Of a stretch of DNA of 64,000 nt, positions 11,345-22,801 are shown piece by piece. The stretch is taken from assembly GCF_018143015.1 (NCBI RefSeq), contig NC_054748.1, positions 3,464,580-3,528,579 on the forward strand. Direction: 5' to 3'. The notes beneath the pieces are model-generated. The model was given only the letters and a program-made list of their open reading frames with translations, was not told the DNA's origin and ran no database searches. Made by a program: the position numbers and the translations under genes. The DNA comes from Lytechinus variegatus. Lineage: Eukaryota; Echinodermata; Echinoidea; Temnopleuroida; Toxopneustidae. Position 1 is the stretch's first letter, and every line of letters starts with the position of its first letter.

Positions 11345-11770
11345 ATTTACATGGAGGTCCGATTTTTCTCAAACTTTCTTTGTTCTTATTCTTTCGTTTT
11401 TTCTGTTTCGACACAAGCCTACGTTCCAACGGTTTCATTTTCCCTTTAAAAAATAGACAATAAGAACCCTCTTGATTGAATCACAAGGGTTAAAAGCCAG
11501 TGGCAATTTCTCATGTTCAAATATTTAGGGAGGAATAAAATATTACTTCACATTGCAGTGAGAACATTTTAAAAGTTCATATTTCATATGATATTAAAAT
11601 ACAAAAGAAAAGTGAGTGAGTGATGTCGTCAGATCCCTCGTTTGGCTAGTGACCAGAATGTGTATATTTGTATTTTGTAAAATCAAGCAAAATTTCATGC
11701 ATTTTCAATATTTAGCTTGTTTTATTTTGACCGTTTTGCTGAAATAAACTTGGGGGTCGACTTCTGAGAG
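11345..11770. mobile_element. palindromic TTAA-family MITE, copy B
   Basis: Counterpart of 4855-5350, with the shared GTGAGTGATGTCGTCAG word and inverted ends. More diverged than the copy at 37572-38181. Confidence 0.55.
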
Positions 11771-12896
11771 TAAAATTCTACATGGTTAGATCAAGACCAC
11801 CCCCTTTTTTTAATAGGATAACACAACCCCATAACAGTTATATGCAGCAATCAATTAACATATGCAGATTTATGCATTTGTGTAGCCTAATGTCATTGTG
11901 ATGCAGTGAAAAGATAACTCCAATTGTTTCAATACATTAAATTACTAAACAAACATGTCCCCCCCAAAAAAAAAAAAATCGTGAGAGCATGTATAATATG
12001 CTTAAAAGGTAAATAATCTGAGGACAAAACTGTATCTTCCTTTCGACATATCAGACTTGTATCTTTCCACTTGGCAAAATGTAAAACTCAAGTTGCCATT
12101 TACTCTGTTTAGCATTTTTAAATCGTCATTCATAATGTTCTTATCGCTTGTCCGATTTAGTTAAAAACTTTTCTCCATTCTTTTCTGTTTACCCTAATCC
12201 ACATATAGCGTTCGTTACTAAGTTCACTCCGACCGAAGTTACGCCAATTTTAGTGCAGGCTCCAAATTATTTTTCATGTTTAGATCAAATTCAAATTCTG
12301 CAAGTATCCAAAATTCATAACTTAAAATAAAGGACGGGACACGTGATAGATTTTAACCAATCATTTGATTAGGATTTATATCATTTATTTTACATAAATT
12401 ATTCAGTAATATAACCAGTTAGTCGCAAGATGATTGATAAAATAATTAGTCACAAACATCATGGCTAACCAAACTTTTTAATTTGATAGTCTATCAGTCA
12501 TACAGAAATGAAAATTACACTCGATAAGATTTTGTGTGCAATTTCGTGCTCTGTTTTACCCAACCTATTAATGTACGTTTATTCTCATATTTATCAGGAC
12601 TATTTACAATAATGAGGGTGTTAATTATGCCATCAACTCTTTGTTCAGTCATTTAACCTTTTCATGAAATAAACTGCGACATAATTTTTCCAATGAAATG
12701 TATTTCTCGGAGGCCACCCAATTACCATTCTAAAAGCCCCCAAATAAAAAAAGAGATGAAATCCGTCTATCTGTATGAATTCCAAAAGGCAGCCAAAATT
12801 AATTAATTTGACCAAAAGTTTGAATTCCCAATAGCTTATTTGAATCATTTAGAGTTCCCAAGTCGAGCATTTCTCTAAATGAGGTATCATTCAATA

Positions 12897-13424
12897 CCGG
12901 TGGGGGGGGGGGGGGGTGCACTTCTATTGACGAGCTAGTTGATACCATGCGTAACCATGGGGTTTCGAAAAGCACCCTATAAAGTATTTTCCATATTCTG
13001 GAAATGCGTGTGGAACCCTACGCTTAACAAGTATTGAAAACAAAACGATACCGCGCCTCGGCAAGTATTCCCTGAATTTAACCCCATAACAAATACAGAG
13101 ATTTTAATTGTGTATTTCATGGACGTCGGTTTTACCTTTAGCTACATGTACATCATTAGGTTTAGTCGGGGTTTAGAACGGCCCCACTTCCCACACCTCG
13201 CGCAATCGGACTCTAAACACGTAGTGTTGTCTGGTTGGGAAAAAAGTACATCTTTTATAAAAAAAAAAACACATATGTCTTTTTTATACCCTCGCAAGTT
13301 TGACCCGGCTAAACACGTAACTTTTTTAACGAAATAGATACCTTTTTTTCATTATTTGAGTGTGAAAAAGACCTCCTTTTTAATGTTTTTTTATCCACTC
13401 GTCAATGTAAGTGCCCCCCCGGGC
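12897..13424. mobile_element. G-run MITE, copy B
   Basis: Counterpart of 6820-7423 at the same site, flanked by ATTCAATA (12889-12896) and ATTCGATA (13425-13432). It lacks about 70 bp present in copy A. Confidence 0.85.
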
Positions 13425-13752
13425 ATTCGATAGAGCGTTAAAAACATTTTTGGTTTCATACAAAAAAAAACGTATTGTATATTGAAATATAAAGACCTTT
13501 ATTACTTTTTTTGCAAGAGATTAAAAAAAAATGTAGTATTGGTTTACATACAAATATTTATATTCAAACGCAAAGATCTTTAATATTTCTTGTAAATGTA
13601 TATCTATTATCTCGCATTTCTTTCACCTACATTGCATTTCTTTGTGTCAAACGACCACACTACAAGTTCCAAATTGGGGAGGGGGGGGGCGTCATTAGAA
13701 AATAAAATCAGGATAGCCACAACGGTGAAATGCTTTTGCGTAGGACTTTAAA

Positions 13753-14258
13753 CCGGGGGGGGGGGGGAGCACTCGACCTAGGAATGGTGGGTGTGCCGCG
13801 GGCGAGACAAAAAACGGTGGCCTTGGAGCGGCCTTGTTGTAAAAAGGAGGGTCCTCGGAACGGGCTTCGGAACTACAAACGTTTGTGAAAACGGGGGTCC
13901 TTAATTGGAACGGATCGCCAGCGTGTAAGTGCGTATATGCATCCCAATGGAACGGGCATGCGTGTATGATGCAGAGGCGATGGTCGGACAGTGCGTTAAT
14001 TGCGGCCGCTTTTCACTAAACATGCAGCTCATTGTAGCAGATCGATGCGACCGGAACGGCGTAACGAAAAATATGCGAAGCTTTGGAGCGGATTTTTATT
14101 TCTCGATAAGAAGAAAATGCTATGCTTTGGAGCGGCTTTCTTTGTTCTTTTTCTCAATAAGACAAAAATGCCTTGGAACGGAAATTTGAGTGTAAAAATG
14201 GGGGTCCCCTCCGCGGCACATACCCAGTATGCATTATACTGAGTGCCCCCCCCCCCGG
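13753..14258. mobile_element. second G-run MITE, copy B
   Basis: Counterpart of 7748-8260, flanked by ACTTTAAA at 13745-13752 and 14259-14266. Its right end lies 58 bp beyond the receptor stop codon, so it falls within the likely 3' UTR of gene 1. Confidence 0.85.
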
Positions 14259-14315
14259 ACTTTAAAGTTGAATCATATCACTTGATGGATTCCCATATAC
14301 TCGAGATCGTACTGA

Positions 14316-15522
14316 TTAATCGCAACTCTTTGTGAGACCGGGTCCAGGAGTTTCAGCAGCACTTGCGTTGGATGGTAGGTGGTTCCCTCTGTCCTCGTTT
14401 TTAACCTCTTGTAGGTTGATTTTGTTGTCTTTGATCCCAGTCTTCTTTTTCGCCTTCATGCCATCGATATAAACGATGAAGGTATATAGGAACGGATTGA
14501 TTGATGAATTGATAGGGACGATGAGAATCACTGTCCAAGCATAGAGGGAAGGATCAAGGGTGACTGCTCCGGTCTGAGACAGGATACCCATGATGATGAC
14601 TGGCATCCAACAAGCAAGGTCTGTAGCAACGATCATCGCCATACGGACTGCCAGTTTAGTCTCTTGCCTATTGGGTTTGCTGCTGCGCACTTTGGCCGAA
14701 GAACGCCTGGACGTGATAAACATCGTTATGTAACATATCGACATGAAAGTGAAAGACACTAGATTGAAGCCAATGAAAATTATTATGGAAAACAACCATG
14801 GAGGCCTAGAACCGCTTTCATTGATTTTGAAATCTACTTGGTACTCAAAGAAGAAATGTCCAGTGATTTCCAAAAATCCAGTATCTTTCGCCTCAACATG
14901 CAGCGGTAGACCAAGGCAAACATCGGAAAGTCCGTATACGTCAGGTCTGTATGATGTAACGATCACCAATGTGATACTCAACATTACAGTGAAGGACCAC
15001 GCTGCAGCAACAAGAATTATAGACCCCTTGTGACCAAGTCTAAACTCTGGCCTGAATGGAAACATGATGCATATGAACCTATCAATGGTTATCAAGGTCA
15101 GGGTCAGAACCGATGCTTCACTGGATAAGAATCCTAGAAATCCAGCAAATCTACACATGTTGGAATCCCGCCACTGAAGGGCACTCAGGTAGAAGGTATT
15201 GCCATACTTAAGATCGGCAGACGTAATGATAATCATGTAAACTCCCATCAACATATCAGCCATCGCCAAGCTAGTTATCATGGTATTCTGGACTGTGTCT
15301 TTCATTTTCTTCTTATCTTTCTTGTGAGTTCTATCCCGAAGCCGAAGGAAGAGAACGGTGCCGTTGCCAGCTAAGGCCAATAAACCCATGACCCACCCTG
15401 CAATCCTCAAGGCCAAGTTTGGGTATAATCTGCTACAGGTGTCCAAGGGACTGGTCTGGGATGTCCTCGCGCAAGTGGTATTTTCCGCTAAAAGACAACA
15501 CAGGCGATTGTCAGAGGTAGAC
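14316..15522 (-). CDS. LRR-GPCR gene 1, hinge and seven-transmembrane exon
   Basis: Last exon of gene 1, encoding about 401 residues. The acceptor TTTTTGCATCCAG gives phase 2, matching the donor at 18047, so the upstream TTG-initiated start of the open frame is not the real start. Order: cysteine hinge DNRLCCLL...NTTCARTSQ...LDTCSRLYPN, then TM1 (GLLALAGNGTVLF), TM2 with LAMADMLMG, TM3 followed by TIDRFICIM in the DRY position, TM4, loop 2 with NESGS glycosylation site, TM5, TM6 (DLACWMPVIIMG) and TM7 with NSSINPFLY. These are rhodopsin-family LRR-receptor (LGR/relaxin-receptor-like) hallmarks; the protein should signal through G proteins at the plasma membrane. The tail ends PGPGLTKSCD, which appears to come from a MITE end. 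No frame disruption is seen. The exact LGR subtype and ligand are unknown. Confidence 0.93.
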
Positions 15523-15929
15523 CTGGATGCAAAAAGTAATTCAAATTGTCAAGACAAAAACATGTGAGTACTTAAATAAAATGGTAGGATTTTATCTTTT
15601 CTAAAGTCATTTACCTTTATGTCTGTTTGATAGGGCCATGACTCATGAACAAAATATGAAACCTAACACTTGAAAAACAAAATAATGATGAGAGGGAAAT
15701 GCTACTTCAACCGAATCCTTTTATCTTTTGTACTCGGTACGTTATGTCTTGTGTGCATTTTGAAGAAAATACCTACATTGCACGCCCTTTCTTCGATCGA
15801 GCACGCAGGGGCAGGCAAAATCATTCGGTGCACGAAGGTTCCTACGTGTTCTGCTAAACTCAACCAAATACAAAAATATATATTCGAATTCGTCACTGTG
15901 AAACCCCGTTCAAATTGATTAGAAACCAA
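15523..15929 (-). other. gene 1 intron, start
   Basis: Intron sequence next to the 7TM exon. No element or exon recognised. Confidence 0.6.
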
Positions 15930-17400
15930 CTGGTCACCAATGCGGCAAGGTGCCAACTAGTTGTCATGCAAAATCGAGCAATTGGGACCAGCAAGACGCA
16001 GATGGTTTACTATAACGATGCTTGAAACCTTGCAATTTTTTGCGTTGCGTGAATGCATGTCAGTAGCATGGCCAAATATCACCCCGGGGTACAGGTTAGG
16101 CTGGGCTTCATGAACATTCAGGCAGAATGCTGTCGGTATGTTTCCTCCGCATTTAAGATGTGCAGGCGGTCGTATCCGTGTTCGATGGCCGGGTATTCTC
16201 TAGCTGTGAACCAACTACTATCCGATGATGGGAATTATCATAAGTTTGATGAATACGTTGAAACGACGTTGATTAATGTGAGGCTAACAATGGACCTTGA
16301 TGGAGATCTCGATCTCGATCTCGAGCTAGGTTGAGAGGATAGTGATTACTGTTGGGGGCAACACTTAACCTTGGAAAAACTCTGCTCTTTAGTCAGCGCA
16401 TTCTGCTCACGTATCCGTCACCTGTACGCCTTTAGCAGAATGATGTTGTGGTTAGATGTGGTGGTACAGATGAATCGCACAAGGTGTCAGCAATAGTTGA
16501 TCCAGCTTCAGGACGAACCCATGATGCCAGACGTGGCCTTATAATGCTGCTGTAAGGGCTAGTCCAGCTGTTTGACCTTCTAAAACAATTCCTTGATCTA
16601 AAGCTCGCTATATCTTGACAGTAGTTCTACCTCGATCGGCAATATCTTCCTTGGTCTTCCGAAAGGAAATGATCGATCGCAGATCCAGGTGCGCGAGAGG
16701 AGTCTTTTCAAGAGCTTGAACGGAACGCAGAAATAGGTTTGGGTCATTTCTTGGATTGTTAGATTTTGATGTGGCGATGGCTGTTAGCACCTTGCGCCAG
16801 ATATTTCACTTCGACAAGCATAGGAGGCAGTTGGCATAGAAACCTCCAAGCCATTCCAGAGATGGATACCCGCGCCACTCTACGTACGTTCTCTGGTCCA
16901 TGAGCATATAGCAAGTACACACTAGCGGGAGAGATCAACGCGAAAGCCACAATGATGGACGTATAGTCCAACGTGTTCCTTGCTTGAACTCCTAAAGGTT
17001 TGATCCGTTTTCCAAGAGATATTCGACGATCTGATTGCCAGACACGATTCGCTTGGAGCTTCTTTCTTCGAGGCAATTGACTTTATTCCAGGTTTTTGTT
17101 TATATAAGGCAATTCCTTCCACGGCCTCTAACCAGATCTGCGTATCCTGTCTAGGCAGGCTGTAAGTTCAGAAGCGATAATTCCACATCGAGCATAGAGG
17201 AAATCGAAGGTGTTGCGTCTGCATGTAGGAGCTTGCTTGAGGGATGCTGACTTTTGAGGTTCAGGTCGGAGGCCATTTAACGGTTGGAGACTAGGTTGTC
17301 CACAAGATCTTAGGTAAGTCCAGTTTGCCTTGCGAAAATTCCACCTCTTCACTGCGCAGGCATAAAAGAAATGGTACAGACTGGGCTTAATTTTGTGATC
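15930..17400 (-). mobile_element. eroded LINE ORF2 fragment
   Basis: In shifting minus-strand frames it contains RRWNFRKANW-like linker residues (about 17300), a motif-A-like stretch with VWHHGFVLKL (about 16530), and HLNAEETYRQ with a downstream RT-tail-like segment (about 16140). Order and motifs fit jockey/BS-type LINE reverse transcriptases. Stops and frameshifts are frequent, so it is old. The plus-strand frame at 16053-16334 is a shadow. Family assignment is tentative. Confidence 0.5.
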
Positions 17401-18046
17401 AGAGGGATCGAGCCAGCTGTGTGACGATTTGCAGAAATAGCAAAGGATAATTTAATTGGACAGGGTCTTGAAGGTTAAAGAAATGCCAATTAAGTCATGG
17501 TTGGAGTTTGTATTCCAGCATCCGTAGTTAAGACTGCTTGTTACGTACTTGCTTGGGGTTAAACAGGAGATGCATGCCAGAAGCCCAGAGATTTCGCTTG
17601 TAGATTGCAGTTACGATTAAAGTCTGTGGAGCACTCGCTATCATTTCGCTCCAGGCTTTATGGTTAACCCAGATCTCAGTGTAGAGAACTTCACAATGTA
17701 AAAGAATTTTTTTTGTTTTCCATTCATGCATGTGATATATATCTTTGTAATCATTCTATAATTTATTTCTCTTTAAAGGAAATAAAAACCGGGGGCTTAT
17801 TTCGATTTCATGACCATATGCATTAAGTTTATCAATATTTTCTTTAAATGCACACAAAGACAAATTGCATTAGATGCGGTTTCTGTCAGTTAATTTCCAG
17901 TGAACCAAAAATGTTTGCTATGAACATGGTGAATACTTGCCTCTGATTCGGCTTGGCTTACACAAATTCACATGCAAGACGGATAGAACGTTACATTCAT
18001 TTGCTTTGATAGATGTAAATCACTATGAAAACAGAAGTTTACTTAC
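17401..18046 (-). other. gene 1 intron, no exon seen
   Basis: AT-rich intron between the eroded LINE and the last LRR exon. Confidence 0.6.
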
Positions 18047-18118
18047 ATTTTCTCTAAGGATACAAGTCCAGCAAGTGCATTCGAGTCTACAGCTCCCAAT
18101 TCAGTGCCAAGAAAGAAC
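18047..18118 (-). CDS. gene 1 LRR exon 9 (last repeat)
   Basis: A 72-nt exon between acceptor CTTTGTTAG and donor GTAAGT. It encodes FFLGTELGAVDSNALAGL plus the end of one leucine-rich repeat. Phase (1 nt in, 2 nt out) joins to the 7TM exon as M-STSDNRLCC. The paralogous exon is 53354-53425. Confidence 0.9.
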
Positions 18119-18335
18119 CTAACAAAGACAAAGTCAATGGCAGTGTAAGGACTTATATTTTAATGCGGCACTATATTTCTGGCGTTTAAATATTTCCCGC
18201 ACTAATATCATTATCATCACCACCAACATCACCTAGGTAGTCTTTCATAAGGCTTTTCGTACATATCGTAAAAAAGTACACACGGCTTTATGCACGAAGA
18301 TATGTTCTTATATAGAGTAGGGGCTGTGAGGTTAT

Positions 18336-18430
18336 GGATATAATATTAATAATACTAATAATGGTATATGCATAGCGCACGTGGCCACATTGCTTGGTGC
18401 TCAAGGCGCTCCTATGTGGCGCTCCAACAT
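18336..18430 (-). mobile_element. SINE 3' end fragment
   Basis: Reverse complement reads GGAGCGCCTTGAGCACCAAG followed by TGCGC and ATT repeats, the 3' tail shared with the SINE at 56330-56605. Head missing. Confidence 0.6.
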
Positions 18431-18439
18431 TATATATAC

Positions 18440-18665
18440 CGGTGTGTTGGCTCAGTTGGTAGAGCGTCAGTCTCACAAGCGAAAAGTCCGGAGTTCAAAC
18501 CCCGGCTGCGTCAGACCGAAAAGACATTAAAAGATAAAAGTGGTTGTTACCCTGTTTGACGTTCAACGATTGAAGGGATATAGCCTCGTCGATTTGGCGC
18601 TGCACAGCGGCTGCAGGGCCAAGGATCAATTGGGTAAAGCAAATTTCCGGAGTATTTAATTTCTT
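18440..18665 (+). mobile_element. tRNA-derived SINE
   Basis: The head has GTGTTGGCTCAGTTGGTAGAGCG (A-box region) and GGAGTTCAAACCCCGG (B-box region). The body continues at least to TGCAGGGCCAAGG. It lies between LRR exons of gene 1, in opposite orientation to the gene. The 3' limit is uncertain. Confidence 0.65.
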
Positions 18666-18798
18666 GACTATAATTTTCATCATTAAGCACACAAGGAATT
18701 ATCTTAATTCGTGCATATAGTCATGCGTATTATTTACGATAGTTACGTGAATGACGCGGATAACATGAAACAATAAAAAATACATTAACTTTGCTTAC

Positions 18799-18870
18799 AG
18801 ATACTGGAGATTCCCCAGGGATTCAAAGGCATGCCCTTCGATGACATGGATATGGTTGTCAGTTAAAAAC
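18799..18870 (-). CDS. gene 1 LRR exon 8
   Basis: A 72-nt exon (acceptor CTCTGTCCTCAG, donor GTAAGC) encoding FLTDNHIHVIEGHAFESL and the end of one LRR. Same phase as the other LRR exons. Paralogue at 54298-54369. Confidence 0.92.
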
Positions 18871-19190
18871 CTGAGGACAGAGGTCGAACAAAATAACAAG
18901 GAAAATGAAGAGCGCGTGGTTAGACAAACAAGAGCATTCTGTTAAGGGACCATTTGCCAAAGAGTGGTAAGAAATTGTCATTTTTGGTCAAAAATTTGCC
19001 AAAATGGCCAAAATTGCGTGAGTACAATCAATAAAAGTAACATTTTTAGAATCAGCACACAATTTTACCCCGGATAACCTTGTCAAACCTTCCCCATCAA
19101 AAATGTTGAATAAAGCCCCCCCATCTCCTAGACTAAATCAGAAACCTATTCAGTAAACCTCTACAGAGTCTTAAGCGCCAGTTAACTTAC

Positions 19191-19262
19191 AGATATTGAA
19201 GAGATCGTAGTCCTGTGAATACTCCACTACTCAAAACGGTGATGGAATTCGATGACAAATTT
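19191..19262 (-). CDS. gene 1 LRR exon 7
   Basis: A 72-nt exon (acceptor TTTGCCTAG, donor GTAAGT) encoding NLSSNSITVLSSGVFTGL and the end of one LRR. Paralogue at 55338-55409. Confidence 0.92.
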
Positions 19263-19529
19263 CTAGGCAAAAGAAGCATTTTTTTTCAATGAAGGCTTCA
19301 TTTATTGAAGAAAAATCGAGAAAATTGAAAAGGACAGTAAAGAGAAGATGATATAGAAAGCGTTCAAGCAAATTGCAAATGAGGGTTTGTAAATCTAATG
19401 AGATTGTGGTAACTTTGCCCTTCAATGGTAGTTTTAAAAAAAATGCCATCGCTTTGCCTGCCCCACTGCCTGATTTTGCTTGTCCGCACTGCAACATACC
19501 GTTTAGGCCAAAGATTGGTCTGTTCAGCC

Positions 19530-20083
19530 CCCGGGGGGCCACTTACATTGGCGAATGGATACCATGCGCGACCAAAAAAACACGTAAAAAGGATGTCTTT
19601 TTCACGATAGGGCACGTTACGTACGTAACGTGATAAGGGTGTCAAAAACACAAAATAATGAAAAAAGGGTATCTATTCCGCTAGGAAAATTACGTGTTTA
19701 GGGTCGAATTTGTGGGATGATAAAACAAAATTAAAATGTTTTATAAAGGATGTCCTTTTTGCCCCAACACTACGTGTTTAGAGTCCTATTTGCGCGAGGT
19801 GTAGAAGGTGGGTTCGTACTAAACCAAATAAGGTAAAGCCGACGACCGAAGGACCCGTAACAATAAAACATTCCTGTACTTGTTTAGGGGTCCATTTCAG
19901 GGAATATTTGCCAAGAGTATTGTTTTGTTTCCAATACTTGTAAAGGGTAAGGTTTCACACGCCAATACTTGTTAAGGGGTGCATTTTCAGAATATGGAAA
20001 TTACGTGTTTAGGGTGCTTTTCGAGACCCCATGGTCGCGCATGGTATCCACTCGTGAATGGAAGTGGCCCCCCCCCCCCCGGG
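19530..20083. mobile_element. G-run MITE
   Basis: Inverted ends read ATGGATACCATGCGCGACC on the left and GGTCGCGCATGGTATCCACT on the right, next to G/C runs. A perfect 8-bp duplication GTTCAGCC lies at 19522-19529 and 20084-20091. Its interior has further GATACCATGCGCGACC-like and CACGTGTTTAGGG words. Noncoding. Confidence 0.88.
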
Positions 20084-20263
20084 GTTCAGCCATCTTCGAA
20101 CCAGCCTCAATTCGTGAAGCTGTGGACGTTTTCACAGGCAAAGGACGAAAACTATCATCATTATCATCATCATCCTCACCATCGTCATCATTACCATAGT
20201 AACTATGAGGAACAGCCAATCAAAATGAAGGCTTTCCCTGAAGGTATCATTAGATCACCTATA

Positions 20264-21035
20264 TTTGAAGAGTTTAGTTGCAAAAGGGGTTAGGTCCACT
20301 TTGGACCATTCCAAGAAAAAAATAGTTTTTTTTATTCTCACTTACTGCAATAGTTTTATGAGAAACTAAATTGACTTAATGTACTACCCTATCATGTTAA
20401 ATTCAAATTGGGTACAAAAGAAATCTACCTGTCTTCATTTTTTTCTACATATTGTTCTAAAAATTATCATTGTGGACCTAATCCCTTTTGCAAGTAAACT
20501 GAAATGAGTCTATTTTGATTTAAAAAAGTGATTTTATTTGCCATTTTTATTTACGTTTTCATGTGAATTTCAAATTTTCTTTGTTTTCATCAGAGCGACT
20601 TGATTATGAACAATGGACCTAACCCCTTTTGACAAATGAGCTCTTCAGAAGAGTTTGTTTGCAAAATGGGTTAGGTTCACTCCAAGAAAATCATTTGTTT
20701 TTATTCTCCCATATTGCAATATTCTTATGGGAATTAAATTTTCATACCCTACCATGAGGATATAACATTGGATATAACAGAAATCTACCTGTCTTCATAT
20801 TTTTAAAAATATTATTTTCCCCAAAAAATTATGCGTGGACCTAACCCCTTTTGCAACTAAACTAAAATGGACCTAACCCCTTTAAAAAAAAGTGATTTTT
20901 ATTTGCCCTTTTAGATCACCTTTTAAGGGGAATTTCAACTTTTCTTTGGTATCATCTTATAGAGCTACTAAAAATAGACAAAAATATCAAATATGATGAA
21001 AAATGGACCTAACCCCCTCTGCAAGTGAGCTCTTC
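20264..21035. repeat. two direct copies of a ~380-bp repeat bounded by GGGGTTAGGTCCA
   Basis: Each unit opens with GAAGAGTTT(A/G)(G/T)TTGCAAAA and GGGTTAGGT(C/T)CACT and closes with the inverted GGACCTAACCCC followed by GAGCTCTTCA. Units are about 20268-20645 and 20646-21030. Additional GGACCTAACCCCTTTTGCAA copies lie inside (20473, 20838, 20871). No coding content. Confidence 0.75.
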
Positions 21036-21585
21036 ATTTGCTTTCATGTAACTGGGCCAAGCTGGTCTAAAGGTTAGCAACTATATTTGCGACATTGGCC
21101 GGAAAGTTGAAATCAAAAACTGAACAAAGTCAATAACTTACATCAAAGCGGCATCAAAGTCATTTAGGATTTATATCGTCATTTTTCCCCCCAACAAAAC
21201 GCGAATAGTTTTGAAACAGAACTCCAATGTTACCTCTTTTGATAAGAAATTACTAGAACGGGTTGACTTTAGTTTAAAAAAAATGTTTAACAAATCTTTG
21301 CGAACTGGGTTATGCAACCCATCTGTGCCAGTGAATCATTTTTCAAGGAAGGATCAATAAGAGCAAAGTAAATGGAGTTGCTTGCTTCAAATGGCTATGG
21401 AAAAGATGTTTCAGATCAAAGTTGTAAACGTTTAACCCACTTTATAGATATGTTCCGAAATATTTACAATGATAACATTAAATTGGTAAATAGTACCTGA
21501 TATCATTACATACAAAGATCGACGTGGTTGATACTATTTTTACAATCTCCAAGTATAGTGGAGACGTAATTGAGTGAGAACTTAC
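21036..21585 (-). other. gene 1 intron, no exon seen
   Basis: Ordinary intron sequence. No element recognised. Confidence 0.5.
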
Positions 21586-21657
21586 AATATTTTAAGGTTT
21601 TCAAGATCAGAAAATGCCCCAACATCTAGATGGCTGATTTGATTTTCATACAGATAC
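21586..21657 (-). CDS. gene 1 LRR exon 6
   Basis: A 72-nt exon (acceptor CTCTTTCAG, donor GTAAGT) encoding YLYENQISHLDVGAFSDL and the end of one LRR. Paralogue at 56041-56112. Confidence 0.92.
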
Positions 21658-22094
21658 CTGAAAGAGAAGAAATACATTCAATATCTATTTGTATCGGATG
21701 AACATAGACGCAGGGAACGATTCAGAATGATTTCTATTGAAATAAATTTGTCAACAAGCAGTTGGTCTGATTTTCTCATGTAGATAATTTTAATCAGAAT
21801 GGGCTATTCTATATTGATTTGCTCTAATTCCCAAATCGGCCTACACTACAAGTGAATCTAATCTAATAGCAGATCCGGATTATTAGTGCATTTGTCAATT
21901 GAAAACCTGGTCTATACGGTACTTTATATAAGCTAAGTGGTGTTATAGGCCTACCAAATACGACATTGACAGGCCTATTCAATAGTGTGGCTAAAATAGC
22001 CAAAGTGGAAGGTAAAAATGAGCTAAAATTGTAATCAGACCAAACGATTAGCAGAAGAGGTTAAGAAGGAAAGTGGCAATTTACCATCTGTGGG

Positions 22095-22357
22095 GGGGGG
22101 GGTGTCTCTCCGAGAACGGCGACATTGTCCGTCAGCTAGGGCCTCACGTGTCATACCGAGGTTTTACCTGACTGATTAGAAAGCACGAATGCCTGTGAAA
22201 AAGCAACCAGGGGACCGACGGCTTAAGGTCCTCTCCGAGGGACCTGGTAATTAGGATAAATGCCTTACCAAAGGGTACTAGCGCACCACTTGGGAATCGA
22301 ACCCTGGTCACCGGAATCTGAAACCCCCGCTCTACCGACTGAGCTATCGCGCCTCCC
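22095..22357 (-). mobile_element. tRNA-derived SINE
   Basis: On the minus strand it starts GGCGCGATAGCTCAGTCGG, then AGGGTTCGATTCCC (B box), followed by a roughly 185-bp body. The head matches the truncated element at 38547-38632. Stem pairing is poor and the body continues, so it is not a tRNA gene. Confidence 0.8.
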
Positions 22358-22729
22358 GCATAATTTATTTTCCAAGTGGAGGTGGGGGGTAGGGTATTTC
22401 TGAAAGGAACTGGAAAGTAAGGGCATTTTTACTTTTGCATCTTTATGGTAAAATTAAGGGAAGGGGTAGTTTGCCACGTAAACCATTCACACGAGTCGTG
22501 TGGTCTGAATAGTCAGATAAAGGTCCTTGCAATTTTGCGTACATAATATCTTACTAGACTTGCGTAAAAACCATATGTATTGATTTCTTATCAGGTTCTG
22601 CGTCTGCAGACTATAGGGAAGGGGAATATAGAGTGGGACATTAGCGGATAATTATTCTTCATTTTTTAAGGCATTATAAATTTCATTCTCAACGAAACTC
22701 AAAATTGTAATTTCTTTAGTTTTACTTAC

Positions 22730-22801
22730 AAGAATTCTAATTCCTTCAGTCCGTCGAAAACCCCCTTGTCGATGCCTTGGATCCTATTGAGGTGTAGACC
22801 T
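22730..22801 (-). CDS. gene 1 LRR exon 5
   Basis: A 72-nt exon (acceptor CTTGAAAAACAG, donor GTAAGT) encoding GLHLNRIQGIDKGVFDGL and the end of one LRR. Paralogue at 60683-60754. Confidence 0.92.

Larger units (their letters stand above)
10815..14512. repeat. tandem segmental duplication, copy B
   Basis: Aligns with copy A (3210-10124) but lacks its three insertions. Its distal end is continuous with receptor gene 1, so it is the source or the ancestral arrangement. It starts with palindromic GGTTGCC/GGCAACC motifs around 10880-11010. Confidence 0.9.

Noticed and set aside
14316-15446. TTG-initiated 376-residue protein as a complete intronless receptor
   Set aside because: The frame continues upstream through the cysteine hinge to a consensus acceptor, in phase with the LRR exons. 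It is a terminal exon.
16053-16334. 93-codon plus-strand frame ending in a DLDLDLE repeat
   Set aside because: Lies antisense to an eroded LINE; the end is a GATCTC simple repeat.
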